64,000 nt of DNA from Elmis aenea (GCA_947652605.1 OX393578.1:58411415-58475414), one strand, 5' to 3'; shown: positions 1 to 12,935, numbered from the stretch's first letter. Numbers and translations: made by a program. Notes: generated by a model not told the origin, from the sequence alone.

Positions 1-53
1 TAATGTATTGGACGTTAATTTTGACAGGAAGTAATATTTTATGTTATTTTCAG

Positions 54-1151
54 ATATTTCTCCACTAATACCTTCAATCATTACATGGACAATTGGATTG
101 TTTTCTTGGACATTACTAGAATATTGCATTCACAGATTTGTATTTCATATCGAGGTATCTGGGCATTCAAAAACTGCAATTTATTTTCATTTCGCGGTAC
201 ATGGACTTCACCACAAGGTAATTTTGAGGGTTTTAGGAATTTGGACAATAGAATGTAACGAAAATTTGTGTTATAGGTACCTTTTGATCCCGGTCGTCTC
301 GTCTTCCCCCCTGCACCAGCAATAGTTGTAGCAACATCCGTTGCGCTTTTGTACTCTATAGTTGTACCATTGTACATGTTGGAGTTAGTTATGTCAGGAT
401 TTTTACTGGGTGAGTGTTGGCGTACGACTAAGTTCTTTTAAATATCGTGTAGATATTGTGAAGAAAAAGGGCAGCTGTTTTGGAAAATTGGCTAATTCGC
501 GTTTTTAATGTTTCAGGTTACATATCTTACGATATGATCCACTATTATTTACACCATGGTTTTCCTGTTGATGGAACATACATGTACAACTTGAAAAGGT
601 ACCACAATCATCATCATTTTGGACAACCCGATGTGGGTAAGTAATCGAAAACTTTTAAATATTCTTTTGGAGCTGGTTAAAAACTGAACTCATAATTAAA
701 CGATGGTGGTGAAATAAAATATCACGAAAAGAACTTTTACTAACAAATTGGGTAAACGTCCATGTAAGCTATTTGGAGAGAAGACTGAACAAAACCTTGG
801 AAATCCATCGATTTTTTCTGGGACAAATTGTTTCTTTGAAAGTAAAAACGTACAAATAAAATGATTTAACACTTACCATGAGTACTTCCTGGACTTTTCC
901 ATTAAATTTGATTGTTATGGATTATTCTTGTTGACTTGATTTTTATAAATTCAAAATTTGATTGTCAGAGACAAAAAACTCAATAACCAGTCAAGTAGCG
1001 ATACGATTTTCAACAGTTTGTATGTTTTAGACCTAATTTTAATTTTTGTCTATTAGGTTATGGAGTAAGCAGCCCATTCTGGGACAAAGTCTTTGGGACA
1101 CTAATTTACCTAAAGAAACTTCGCATGTCAATTAAATGGTACAAGGCATAA
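54..1151 (+). CDS. FA2H: Fatty acid 2-hydroxylase copy A, 3' exons (partial, 5' end outside window)
   Basis: Four exons are visible: 54-217, 277-409, 517-636 and 1057-1151 (stop TAA). All junctions are GT-AG and phases match copy B exactly (164, 133 and 120 nt exons). The product is the C-terminal half of an ER membrane di-iron hydroxylase that adds a 2-hydroxyl to fatty acids used for sphingolipids. Histidine motifs of the FA_hydroxylase family are visible: HRFVFH and HGLHHK in the first visible exon, then a YHNHHHFGQPDVG stretch in the third. Hydrophobic helices lie between them. The cytochrome b5 part must lie upstream of base 1. No stop or frameshift is seen. It is a tandem paralogue of the complete copy at 10119-11777. 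Identification rests on motif order and on close similarity to that copy. Confidence 0.88.
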
Positions 1152-3119
1152 TTTATGAACACGATGCGACAGAAAGGATAAAGACATTTCTAATACACGT
1201 GGCAAAAAGTGAAGTTGGCCCGCTTTTGTGACATTTTCTCGTATTATTTATTTATCGTACCTTTAAATCGTAGATTTAAGTAATTTTAGATAACAAAAAA
1301 AAATGTAAATGTGTATATACTTTGATAATGTACATACCGCAGCATGTTATGTTTGATAATATAATCTCTATTGAGATAGATTATGAAATAGGTTTAGGAT
1401 TGAAGATTTTGTAACAGTCAGAACTTAAAATATTTTGTAAATAATTGTTTTTATACCAAAAAATCTTATATTGTATTACATATACGAGTTAGCTGGTTGA
1501 ATGTTATTTAAATATTAGCTAGGTAATGTTGTGATCTAATACGTTATCATATTTTTTATACGTAAATTAATTATATTGAAATAAAATATTTTTATTACTA
1601 TTGTTATTTCATTAAGGAAAAGGTTTGTTTACTTCGTTTAGTTTAAAAATTAAACCCAATTTGAAACTTTAACTACATTAATTGCATTACAACCTTAAAT
1701 TGTTAATTTTGCAGTTTGTTTATATAATTTAGACTAGGGTACCTCTATAAACAGGGTAAGGACAGGCGCTGGACAAGTTTCTATTGTATATAACGGTCGA
1801 GTTTCGCTTGACACTAAGCTGCGACCTCCAGATTTTATATACTTTGCATGGAGATCATAGGCAGTTGTACACATTTTATTTTTTTCTTGCGTGTTCAGAG
1901 TGTTTAAGTGTGACCCAAGACTTTAAAAGACATTAGTGATAGTTGTGTAAGTTATTACCATACGTAAATTTCATAAGTTAAGTGAAATACAATTATTTTT
2001 TTTATTTTTAAGAAAATGTGCATTGTAATTATTTGTCAACATCAATTTAATAGCAATGATTAGAATTAATAATGTAATTTTGTCATAAAATAAGAAATTA
2101 AATTGATGAATCTATACTTTTCAGTTGCTCATTGGACATTAAAACAGAAATTAAGTAAACAATTGTTTGCAACAATTATAATTAATTAATTAAAGATGCC
2201 TTATATTCGTATCAACACATTTATCTATCTTGAAAACAAAGATTTGTGTGGCACAGAATTAGCTAAATTTTGGGATTTCAATATAAATTTAAAGACGAAA
2301 GCCGTTATTAAATAATTTTGTTACCTACGTTATGTATTAGGATTCTTCATTTGATAAATGTCATTGAATTAAAAATATTTTTGTAAACGTAAAAATATAA
2401 AATATGTTTATTATAACGTCTTGTTTTTTATTCCTTAAAAGCAGCGCCTAAAAACCAGTTTTTTCATAAAAAAACAGGCTTACTGTAAAAAAAAACGATT
2501 TAACTTTTAAGCCGGGTTTTCACCGGTTTTTGACCTTTTTTAGAATAGGAATACAAATTATGAAAAGATATAATCTATTTATAATTTTATAATATATGTA
2601 CAATCAAGCGTTCAGTAAAGACTTCTGGTAAACTAATCGCATTTAATACAGATCATGTATTTTTTAAAGTAATTGTTATCTAAATAAATGTTTAAAAAAA
2701 ACAGTTTTTAATTCTTTTGGTTAAAGTTACCGTTTTTTGCCAATTAAAATAACGGTTTCGGTTAAAAATCACTTATACGGAAAAAAAGGTGAACCGGTTT
2801 AAAAAACCGGTTTCTTACCCTACTTAAAAGTAAGTACAGCAATATATTGTTGCAACTATCGTACACACAAAAACACATTGATATTACATGTGATTTAAAT
2901 TCTTTTATATTATATATATCATTAATAGCTAATAATAATTAATAACCCTTCATTTTACTAACTTTTTAGTTGCTATACTTACTATCACATCTATTTCCGC
3001 ATGCCAATTGAGTTTTTACCTTCAAATTTCGTTTAAAAATTGAATTATTGAAAGAAATCCTATATAATCCCATTGCCGCTATGAGAAATTTGGAGGGTTC
3101 GTGCTTGGCCATACCCTGT
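1152..3119. other. Intergenic stretch, AT-rich
   Basis: This holds the 3' UTR and flank of FA2H copy A (an AATAAA-like signal near 1578), then AT-rich sequence without a credible ORF. A possible non-coding exon near 1815-1945 is listed separately. Bases 2440-2830 contain many runs of A/T with repeated ACCGGT-type motifs, probably an old repeat. Similar AACCGGTTTT motifs occur in the insertion at 45600-46794. Confidence 0.5.
1790..1946 (+). promoter_or_regulatory. Possible core promoter and non-coding first exon for FA2H copy B
   Basis: A TATATAA-like box near 1786-1794 precedes a less AT-rich stretch. The stretch ends at a strong donor-like GTAAGT at about 1945. A matching acceptor (TTTAG at about 10092) lies just upstream of the FA2H copy B start codon. 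This is position-based inference only; there is no transcript evidence. Confidence 0.2.
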
Positions 3120-5003
3120 TATACGGGTGATTGATTGAGACCGGGCATTAAAAATATATGAAGAATGAAAAAGGGTATGGATCTGAAATTTTGGTTATGA
3201 CCATAATGGCATCTGATCTGTTTAATGAAAATATTTTCAATATGGCGACACTTCCGGAAATACCGGAAGTTGACGTCTACTTTCTTATTTCAAATACAAT
3301 GGTCAATTTTTTATTGCGTATTTGGATTCAAAACGTTATTTTAGAGGGACTTTTATTAGCATTTCCTATACCTAAGTGCAGCCATTTTTGAGATTTTTGG
3401 ACTTTTTTGAAAATTTTTCGATTTTCATCGTGATGCTTAATATTATCTACCACCGCCATTTTTGAAGAAAAAACGCTTAAATTTAGACCATGCCTAGAAG
3501 AAACCTTGGACTACATCCTGGATATTTTGCAATCGATGCATTACTTACAGGGTGTCCAAAATTTAATTTTCTTTTAATACAACTTCAGACCACCAAAACT
3601 CGTTTTTTTCAAATACAATGGCCAAACTTTTTTTTCATTTTCTAATGCAAAATTACATTCTGCATCAATCTGTATTAGCGTTTCCTATACCTATCTGCAA
3701 CAATTTTCGAGTTATTAAGAATTTTTGATAAAGTTAAGAGTAATTGCAACATTTTTAAATAGTAGGCCTTGGAAATGACAACAAATGCCAATACTTAATA
3801 ACCGTCAACCACTTTTATCGCGTTTGTCTGAAGTATCCATGAAAATGGATTATCAAGAGTATTCAAACACGGATATTTTGAATTTATTTTACATTCTTGG
3901 ACAAATTCAGAAGATTATTGAAAGTGTGAACGAATAGTTGTGTATTTTTAATGTAGCTTGTACAGCATAGTATGTTAAACCCGAGTCTTGCGCTACCAAT
4001 CGAATTGATCGCTGAGGATGGTCATTAAAATATCTCAGGATGTTAACTTTGTTAGTTTCATCATTTGTCACACGCTTAGGTCGAATACAAGCAGATTTCA
4101 CTCTTCTAAATTGAAAAAAAATTGATTCTATTCATTAAAATTTCTGTCTGGTCATTACAGTCAAATAAGGATAACTGTCAATGACCACGCGGCAAGTTCT
4201 TTCAATAATCTTGTTACATCCTTCATGAATATAAAATAAGTTCAAAATATTCGTGTTTGAATACTCTTGATTATACATTTTCATGGATGCTTCAGACAAA
4301 CGCAATAAAAGTGGTTTACAGTTATTAATATTGGCATTTGCTGTCATTTCCAAGGCTTACTATTTAAAAATGTTGCAATTTCTCTTAACTCTATCAAAAA
4401 TTCTTAATAACTCGAAAACTGTTGCAGATAGGTATAGGAAACGCTAATACAGGTTGATGCAGAATGTAATTTTGCATTAGAAAATGAAAAAAAAGTTTGG
4501 CCATTGTATTTGAAAAAAACGAGTTTTGGTGGTCTGAAGTTGTATTAAAAGAAAATTAAATTTTGGACACCCTGTAAGTAATTCATCGATTGCAAAAATT
4601 CTAGGATGTAGTCCAAGGTTTCTTCTAGGCATGGTCTAAATTTAAGCGTTTTTTCTTTAAAAATGGCCATGTTAGATAATATTAAGCATCACGGTGAAAA
4701 TCAAAAAATTTTCAAAAAAGTCCAAAAATCTAAAAAATGACTGCACTTAGGTATAGGGAATGCTAATAAAAGTCCCCCTAAAATAACGTTTTGAATCCAA
4801 AAATGCAATAAAAAATAGACCATTGTATTTGAAATAAGAAAGTAGACGCCAACTTCCGGTATTTGCGGAGGTGTCGCCATCTTGAAAATATTTTCAATAA
4901 ACAGATCAGATGCCATTATGGTCATAACCAAAATTTCAGATCCATACCCTTTTTCATTCTTCATATATTTTTAATGCCCGGTCTCAATCAATCACCCTGT
5001 ATA
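3120..5003. mobile_element. Fold-back transposon with about 800-bp inverted arms and a transposase N-terminal remnant
   Basis: The left arm (3120 to about 3930) is repeated in inverse orientation at about 4170-5003, with termini of the TATACAGGGTG type. The arms diverge by scattered substitutions. On the minus strand a decayed coding stretch runs from about 4353 to 3930. It has an N-terminal segment (YNQEYSNTNILNLFYIHEGC and following), then a helix-turn-helix-like segment (NILRYFNDHPQRSIRLVAQD...). This resembles the DNA-binding end of mariner/IS630-superfamily transposases of insects. No catalytic domain is present. The left arm carries a second, inverted copy of the start of the same coding stretch. 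Confidence 0.8.
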
Positions 5004-6441
5004 GAAGTAACCTAATTTAGACTATTTTGTGCAACAGAAAAAGTAAACATTCATTGATAGCACAAGACACGTAAAAAAAAAAAAGGCACAATGGTGCAAC
5101 TGCAAATTTTCACTTGATAATGCTTAGCGTGATTTTTTTCAAATAAATTTTAAAACTTACCATTTAAATTCAAAATTCAGGGGTTCTTCACAATGAAGCC
5201 ATCTTCTTGTTTTCAGTATTTTCTTTGTATCTCGTCAATCGCATTATGCTTGCCGAATCTGAAATATTGAAGAAATATTTCTGTATTTTTAATATTAACC
5301 GAGTTACCCACACAACAGGTTAGAAAAATGGGCACCCTTTATACGGAATGAAAAAGTTTTAAATCATAAAATAAAACGCTGTAAGCTTATATTTTAAAAC
5401 AAATCTATGACAAGGGCCTTAAATTAATTTAAACAAAGGAACTTCTAGTTTTCATGATTCCTAAACTGGTTTAAACACGTATAACAACAATTGTATCTAA
5501 ATTAACAGTGCTCAAAATTGCATTAGGACATCCTTTGTTGTAGTTTTTTTTTTATCACTTAAACTGAAGCATGTATTGTTTAAATTTCATGATCATTTAG
5601 CAGAGACTAATTAATGTACTGTCTTATTTCTTAATTACTAGAGAAGTGTAGGTAATTTAAGTTCTTTGTTACTTTACTGCATTTTTTATTAAGACGGACA
5701 AACTTTTTTTGTTTGATTAAACCCACAAATAATACTCCAAGACAGAAATAACAACACTTTCCAAGAGTAGCAGAAAATTAAGCTCAAATGTGAATTTCCC
5801 TATTTTACTGCCTACTCCAAATGTTTATTGTAGGTTTTCTTTAAACAGTTAAATTGTTACTCTGGCATTTTCTTATTTAGACGTCCATTAAAGGTGTAAA
5901 TATTATCATCATTATATTATTAAAAAGAACAAGTATATAATTCGGTATATATCAGTAAAACACTGTGCAAATAAAATTGTTTGATTGATTGATATTAATC
6001 TTAACATTACTTGATTGACTCTTCAATCACTGAACGCAATGTAAGACATATAAAACTAAATTTTATCCATCATTCTTGTATGACTTACGAGCTAATTACA
6101 GATTCAATATTTTTTCTACTCATGTATGAATCAGTATGATTATGAAAGTTGTCATTTTCTCACTGCCTACTCTACATGAAAGTTTTACTTTTTTACACCA
6201 GTGGCGAAAATAATGTCAATGTCAAAATCAAATTGTAAAATTTACGATTTTTTTGTAGCTTAAACTCATAATAAATTAAAATTGCGTTAATATTCTCATT
6301 AAATAATTTAATTTTAATGTACCATTTTATATAAAAGCCTAATAATGGGAAAAAAATTATATTATATATTTCGTTTGCAGGTTATAATTTTATGTCAGTG
6401 TGGAGATGATGCTATGGAAATGAAGTGATTAATTAATACTT
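5004..6441. other. AT-rich intergenic sequence with a repeat end
   Basis: No gene is seen. Bases about 5285-5345 are, in inverse orientation, the same repeat family as the sequence starting at 42612 (shared words such as TTTTTCTAACCTGTTGT). A TTGATTGATTGAT tail at about 5980 could be the end of an old retroelement; this is weak. Confidence 0.4.
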
Positions 6442-6599
6442 TATGGGTCAATCTAAACAGATGAATCTTCCTTAGGTGTAAACAAATTTTACTTTGGTTA
6501 CCTTTGTTAATAACAATCATAATCTCAATAGCAACAATGGTAACCACAGCAAAATGTGCTTACACCTAAGGAAGATTCATCTGTTTAGATTGACCCATA
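6442..6599. mobile_element. Short MITE with about 40-bp terminal inverted repeats
   Basis: The first about 40 bases (TATGGGTCAATCTAAACAGA...) are repeated as a near-perfect reverse complement at the end (...TCTGTTTAGATTGACCCATA). The element is 158 bp including flanking TA on each side, as in Tc1/mariner-type insertions. It has no coding capacity. Confidence 0.85.
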
Positions 6600-8000
6600 C
6601 ATAATAATATTCATTTAGAACCATTTAGAACTTTCGCAATAATTTGAAGTTTTTGAAGCAGACTGTTAATAAAAATACAAGTTATTGATATGGATAGATT
6701 CGTTAGAAGATGCTCCATTTAAATAACCGCTAGAACCAGTATGGTTCCATTTAAAAAATGGACTTTTTGTCAAAAAACCTAGTCCGCAACATTTATAGCC
6801 GATTAAAGTAACCTAAATGTCATTTAAAATTGACAAAAACGTTTTTTGGACAATTGTTGACATAATAAAAATCAATTTGTGCAGGTAACGGCACCCTTAA
6901 TAAAAAACTAAATTTTGTTCCAAAAATTTTTTGAGGTTTAGTGCACTTGTATCCAAAATCGCTTCTTTTTTCCAAAAATGTAAAAATATACAGGGTGTTC
7001 CATTTAAAATAACAAAGTTGGGGTCTTTTCCGGCGAAACCGGAAGTGAAACAAATGTGTGGATGTGCTCAAAAAACCTGTTTTTTTGCACATATCATATG
7101 TCTAAAATTTCATTTATCTAAAATCAAAACTAAAGAAAAAAAGGGAGTGTGCCATTAACACCCGGTAGATTTACGAAAATGAGCAAACTCTGACAATGAC
7201 AAAAAATTAAATTTTAGAAAACAGTAAACATATTTTGTATTCTCATAAAATTTTGCCTTAGAAAATGTATAAAAATAAGCAAACACAATGCAGCACTTAA
7301 TATTCTCATAACACAACCTTTTCGTTAACAAAAATTATCTCCTTTTATCTGATACGAGTTCAGGTGCAAATTTTATGAATGAATCCTACAATCACACACA
7401 ATAATTACGTGTTAAAACTACAAATTATTATTGCAACATTTTTTGAATGTTTACTTCCCTTCGCTCTTCAACTTAACAATAATAGTTAAGCGAACATGCA
7501 TTTCGAAATTGCTGATAAAACGTAAAAATTACTGATAACAGCGGATGGAGAAATATGTGATTAATATATCCCCCTATTAGTTTATGCGATTTTTACGTGT
7601 TATTGGTAAAAATTCTTGAATAACAGTCTGAAGTATTTAGACGTCAAAGACATTCGATTAGATCGTGTGCTGATTAAAGAATTTTTTGAAAAATATAAAA
7701 GTCAACAACTGCACAAGAAATTTAGTTCAGTAGTGCAGGTTTTAGAATTAACTGTACTTTTTGTGATACTTGGAAATCGTGTGGGAGTATTTAATACGTT
7801 AGGTGAATTACTGGTATGAAATTTTACGATATTTTTTCATACACTGTGTTACAAATCTAAAACTTTTGTATCTGATCAATCAAATTAAGTTTTTCTCTCA
7901 TTATTGCATTTCCGATTTAAAAAAAAAAATACTTGAATCAATTTTTATTATCATTAAAATGGTAGCAACTTTTTTTTAATGACATCTAAAATCCATTTAC
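6600..8000. other. AT-rich intergenic sequence without a recognisable gene
   Basis: Short ORFs here show no family signature. A CAGGGTGTTCCATTT word at about 7001 resembles termini of elements seen elsewhere in the window, so part of 6760-7160 may be a decayed repeat. Confidence 0.4.
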
Positions 8001-9041
8001 TATACGGGTGTTTCTCAAATATTGCGAAAAAATTCGGCTGGTGATTCCTTATCGAAAATTAAGGGGGGTCTTTCATATAATATTTTTTCCTTAGACGTCT
8101 CCTTTCGGAGTTACACCCCCCTAAAGAAAGCGGAAAAATGAGGTTTTTATTTTATTTCTCAAATTTGGATAAATGTAGGAGAATTATATTTGGTAGATAA
8201 TTTATATTTATTAAAAGGTTTACCTTAGTAATATTTTCAATCGTCTTCCACCTTCACAGGGGGCTGAAAAGTGCGACCTCTGTTGGTTTTTGTATCAGAA
8301 CCTTTTGGTTGGTTGAAATTTTGCAATTAAAAATTTTGTTTTGAAATCTTGATCTATTTAGAAACTTTTTTTATTCTTTAGTTTTTTCGTAAAACCTACT
8401 GTTTTTAATTAAAAAATAAAATAAATAAACATGAACCATCAAATATTCCAATATAAAACGATTCATTTTGGTGGTTGCCATGGTTTGTTTATGTTCATAT
8501 TGGGTAGAATTGACGGGCGTTTAAGCGTTGATGCCGCGTAAACGTTAAAATGAATTACACCCGTCAGTTCTACCCAATATGAACATAAAGAAACCATGGA
8601 AACCACCAAATGATTCGTTTTATATGGGAATATTTGGTGGTTCATGTTAATTTATTTTATTTTTTAATCAAAAACTGTAGGTTTTACTGGAAAAAGTAAA
8701 GAATAAAAAAAGTTTCTAAATAGATCAAGATTTCAAAAAACATTCTTTTAATTGCAAATTTTCAATCCACTAAAAAGTTCTGATGAAAAACCCAACAGGG
8801 GTCGCACTTTTTAGCCCCCTGTGAAGGTGGAAGACGATTGAAAATAATACTAAGAGAAACCCTTTATTAGGTTTAATTTATCTACCAAATATCATATTCC
8901 TACATCTCTCCAAATTTGAGAAATAAAATAAAAACCTAATTTTACTGTTTCCCTTTAGGGATTCTGTGAAAGACCCCCTTAATTTTCGATAAGGAATCAC
9001 CACTCGAATGTTTTCGCAATATTTAAAAAACACCCTGTATA
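8001..9041. mobile_element. Palindromic (fold-back) element, about 1.04 kb
   Basis: Nearly the whole element is an inverted repeat centred near 8520. The left end (TATACGGGTGTTTCTCAAAT) matches the right end (CACCCTGTATA at 9031-9041) in inverse orientation. The innermost arms share TTGGGTAGAATTGACGGG against CCCGTCAGTTCTACCCAA. No transposase is visible, so it is non-autonomous. The termini resemble those of the element at 3120-5003. Confidence 0.82.
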
Positions 9042-9884
9042 TTCTCGAAGGATTGATCGAGAAATTTTAATCATTTGTATTAAATTAAACACGTTTCTTG
9101 AAGATTTGTTTAATATGTTTAAATATTACCATTGATTAAATTAGGTATGTGAATTTCCTCTTCAAAAACTTTTTATTCGTTTTTATAAATTTTCTTTTCA
9201 GTGTGAATTTAAAAAAAAATAACAACCTTTCATTTTTGTTAATAAATAATCCAATAAAAAATAATTACAGCAGGAACTCCAAAGCACTAAGACGATTCAA
9301 AAATATGTGTAATTCACCGATTTAAATTTGATATGGAATAGAATTTTTTCTTTATATGAATAATGGCAACAGTAGGATTGAAAAGTTTAAAAAAAGTCTA
9401 CCATAGTTTAAATTAGAGAAAGGTTGTTTATAATTACAAACATACAAACAAATATTAATTTGATTTAAAAAAAAAAATACAATTATACTTCTTAACTCTT
9501 TCTTAATTGCCATAATTTTTTGATTAAATCTCTTGTTTTATCGGAAACCCTTTTGAAATTGCAATTAACTTAAACATAAAACTATATAGCTGTTGATATA
9601 TTTTTTACTTATGTTTGATCCTTGAATTTCATAAGCATACAATAAGTTTAGTAATTCCAAAACAAATAAACTTCCAAGATAACTATAAGTTGACCCTGAA
9701 TCATTCTACACATATTGATTACTTGCTTAAAACAATAACTGCAATAAATTGATTTTTTCTTTTCTTAAAAGCTAGTAAAGTGCTTAAAATACTTTTAAGT
9801 TGAATAAGCAACCACTGTTTTGTGTATCCAAAAATCGATTTCTTAAATACTACTTACTAATTATTTTTAATAACTTTATGTTAA
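9042..9884. other. AT-rich sequence upstream of FA2H copy B
   Basis: No ORF or repeat of note. Probably intergenic, or an intron in the 5' UTR of FA2H copy B. Confidence 0.4.
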
Positions 9885-10037
9885 CCTTTTCGGTGCGCAA
9901 TGCTTTTAGTTTTTCTGTGCCTGCACTGCGCCTAGCTTTCAAATGCGGTAACGTTCGGGCGAGTTAACTCTTCTCGAGCACTTTGGGCCGCGTAAAAATT
10001 TGGCGAGTACCTATACTCGTCCAGAGCACCGAAAAGG
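9885..10037. mobile_element. piggyBac-type MITE flanked by TTAA
   Basis: The 153-bp element starts CCTTTTCGGTGC and ends GCACCGAAAAGG, perfect inverted termini. It is flanked on both sides by TTAA (9881-9884 and 10038-10041), the target duplication of piggyBac-superfamily elements. It is less AT-rich than its surroundings and lies about 80 bases upstream of the FA2H copy B start codon. Confidence 0.85.
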
Positions 10038-10118
10038 TTAATACTCCACAATGTTTAAGTTATAAGCTGTTAATTATCTGTGCACCTTTAGGTTGCCAAT
10101 TTTTGAACGCCTACCAAT

Positions 10119-11777
10119 ATGGTTTACGACGAATTCAAAATCAAACATCAAAAACACAACTTCAACATCGTTGAATTTTTACAAAACCATCCAGGGGGTG
10201 TAAATTACATTCAACCGTACAAAGAAAAAGATGTGACTCAAAGAATGGTGGACACTCAACATTCAAAAGCAGCATTTTACCTTTTGCGAGATTATAAGGT
10301 TGGCGGAAGGTACGAAGGGAAAAACCACGAAGGAGAAGAAGATTTGGAAGTGAGTTAACATGATAAGTGTTAAAATATGTTAGAGAAACTTGTATAATAG
10401 AGAATCGAGTTCTTTCATTATCAAAAACTGATTCTATGAAACCAAAATATTATGATATAAATATGTATGTCATTATGATTAGACAACCTTCGTCTTCTCA
10501 TGTTTATGTTATCATGTTCTTTTCAGCATTTGGTTGACTGGAACAAACCGATGTTACAACAAGTTGGGGAGCTGGGTTTGAACTATACGAAATGGTTATC
10601 ATCTCCAGTCGATAGGAAAATCATTTTGTTTGGCAATCCCCTCTTAGAAATTCTTACTACCACTGTGTGGTACGTAGTGCCACTATTTTGGATACCGATA
10701 ATTTCAATGTTGGCGTATAATGGACACCAAACATATCTGAGCAACACAAATAATGGTAAGATCCTGCGCATATGCAAATCGTCTTTGATCCGCTATAAAT
10801 CCAATTTTTTTGTTTCCAATTCTTCTCTGAAGCCTGTTTTCCAAACTACATTTTTTTTACCACCTCATCCACAGCATCGTAGTAATCCATGGAGTTAAAT
10901 TAAGTGCGCCATTTCATTTCAGATCCTCATCCACTTTTCTCATCATCACTAATCTTCGGTTTTGGAATCTTTCTTTGGACATTTTTAGAATACACCATTC
11001 ACAGATGGGTCTTTCACCTGGAACCGTCTGGTCATTCTAAATTTGCAATTTTATTCCATTTCGCTTCACACGGACTACACCATAAGGTAAATTTGCATCG
11101 ACAAAGACAGTCTTTGGAAAAATGTCAAACCAACGTACCTAATACAATAATTGTATATTTATAGGTCCCTTTTGATTCTGGTCGGCTTGTTTTTCCACCA
11201 GTACCCGCTGTTTTAATCGCAACTGTAATATACACCATGTTCTCAATAGTTTTTCCATACAAGATACTCAATTTGATTATGGCTGGATTTTTATTAGGTA
11301 CGTATTAACAAATACAGTTGAATTTTAACTTCATAAATATGCGTTTAATTTGCTTGTTACAGACCACTATTAGTTTTAATTAATTGGTGCCGTAAAAATT
11401 TATAATTTTTTTTTTTCAGGTTATTTAATCTACGATATGATCCACTATTATGTGCACCACGGTGTTCCTGCTGATGGGACTTACATGTACAATTTGAAAA
11501 GGTACCACAATCATCATCATTTTGGGCAACCTGACGTGGGTAAGTAAAAATAACAATAAAACGAATAATTTGTATGAGATTTTAAAAACGAACTAAGTTT
11601 AATACACCTATCTAACAACTAAATATTGACAATAGTAACTTATCCTTCAGTATTAATACGTATTTCTTCCATGTATTAGGTTTTGGAGTAAGCAGCCCAT
11701 TGTGGGACAAAGCTTTTGGAACGCTCATTCATCTAAGAAAACTTGCAATGAGTATCAAATGGTACACTAACAAATAA
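10119..11777 (+). CDS. FA2H: Fatty acid 2-hydroxylase copy B (complete, 6 coding exons, 324 aa)
   Basis: Exons: 10119-10349, 10527-10755, 10923-11086, 11165-11297, 11420-11539, 11680-11777 (TAA). All introns are GT-AG and phases agree. An in-frame TGA 12 bases upstream supports ATG 10119. Residues 1-75 form a cytochrome b5 domain: HPGG at 24-27 carries one heme ligand and His48 is the likely second. The rest is the membrane FA_hydroxylase domain, with histidine motifs HRWVFH (about 180), HFASHGLHHK (199-208), HYYVHH (261-266) and YHNHHHF (281-287) that bind the di-iron centre. The family hydroxylates the C2 of fatty acids in the ER for sphingolipids, taking electrons through its b5 domain. 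The length is slightly below the 370 aa of vertebrate FA2H, as expected for a short N-terminus. An AATAAA-type signal follows near 11997. Confidence 0.92.
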
Positions 11778-12350
11778 ATCTAGAACACTAGTTTCTCAAA
11801 AAAAAACAACGCAAGTTGCTACATAAAAGAAGAAAAATTTAGTGGCTTATTTAGCTGTATTTTTATTTTTATATTTGCTAATATGTATTTATCGAAAAAT
11901 ATTTTTTTATATTTAGGCTTACGATTTAATCTATATTAGATAATAAAATAAGGCTGTATAATTGACTGTAAGGGCAATTTTGTATTTATGTTATAAATAA
12001 AATATAAAGATGATTAATTTAAAAAAAAAACTGGCTCCTAATTAGAATTGTTGTAAAAAATGTTAAAGTATATTTAACACAATAAATTTTGAAAAATTTT
12101 AAAACCAGTGATTAAAAATGTTTATCCAATGTTATAATCTCACACTGCTCTAGAAATGTACAGGGTAAACTATTTTTGATAAAAAAAAACTAAGTACCTA
12201 CGTAGTCTCGATTAATTTTTTTCAGAGATATTCATCGCCGTAAACAGATTTTTGATATCTTTTTTAATTTTCGAAATATAGCCAGAAACCGATTTTTGAC
12301 AATTTTCAAAAATGTTAAAGTTAGAGTAAAGTAAAAAAATTAGAGTTAAA
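11778..12350. other. FA2H 3' flank, duplicated downstream, followed by a repeat end
   Basis: Bases about 11815-12150 recur at 32708-33060 and, more diverged, at 52908-53230, so they belong to the duplicated block. At 12161 a TACAGGGTAAAC word opens about 190 bases of unrelated AT-rich repeat that interrupts the mariner remnant of this block. Confidence 0.6.
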
Positions 12351-12935
12351 GTTGCTGCAATGGTTGAAAATGATAGAAATGTTTTAAACAGAGTTGTAAA
12401 GTTGGTGTTTCATATGCGATCCATTAACAAAACGTCAAATGAGCAACCTGTTTGGGCCCAAACCAACCTAAAGCTCAGAAAACAAGAATGCAGATATCGC
12501 GAGTGAAGACAACGATGTTTGCATTTTTTGATGCCAATTCACCACGAATTTTTACCAGAACACCAGACCGTCAATGGCCAGTTTTATAAGGAAGTGATGA
12601 AGAGATTGTTCACTCAAATCTTCTTATGCGGTCTGAATTTCGAGAAAGGTTGCTATTGCACGACAACGCACCGGCACATTCCTTAATCGTTGTGTCTGAA
12701 TTTTTGGCCCGCCAAGGGATACCCGTGTTACCCCATAACGCCTATTCACCTGATGTAGCTCCGCGAGACTTTTTCCTATTCTCTAAATTAATTATTACAA
12801 TGAACGGGACGAGATGTAAACGGTATTCAGGAGCGGGCGGGGATTATATTGAACGATGACATAAATGAATACTGATGACCTTTCTCGAGTGTTTTATTAT
12901 GCCTCAGTCCGGGAACTTAATTGTCACACTGTTTA
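12351..12935 (+). pseudogene. Mariner transposase remnant (C-terminal part) upstream of sNHE copy A
   Basis: Frameshifted remnant of a mariner-family transposase. Visible pieces are a LLHDNAPAHS catalytic-Asp motif, then YSPDVAPRDFFLFSKL with the third acidic residue of the DDD triad, and a GAGGDYIER end. The probable 3' terminus (AGTCCGGGAACTTAATTG...) lies at about 12905-12930, only about 240 bases before the sNHE start codon. The same remnant precedes sNHE copies B and C, so it predates the duplications. Confidence 0.8.

Noticed and set aside
7616..7819. 67-aa ORF in the intergenic region
   Set aside because: It begins at TTG, has no recognisable motif and no neighbouring exon structure.
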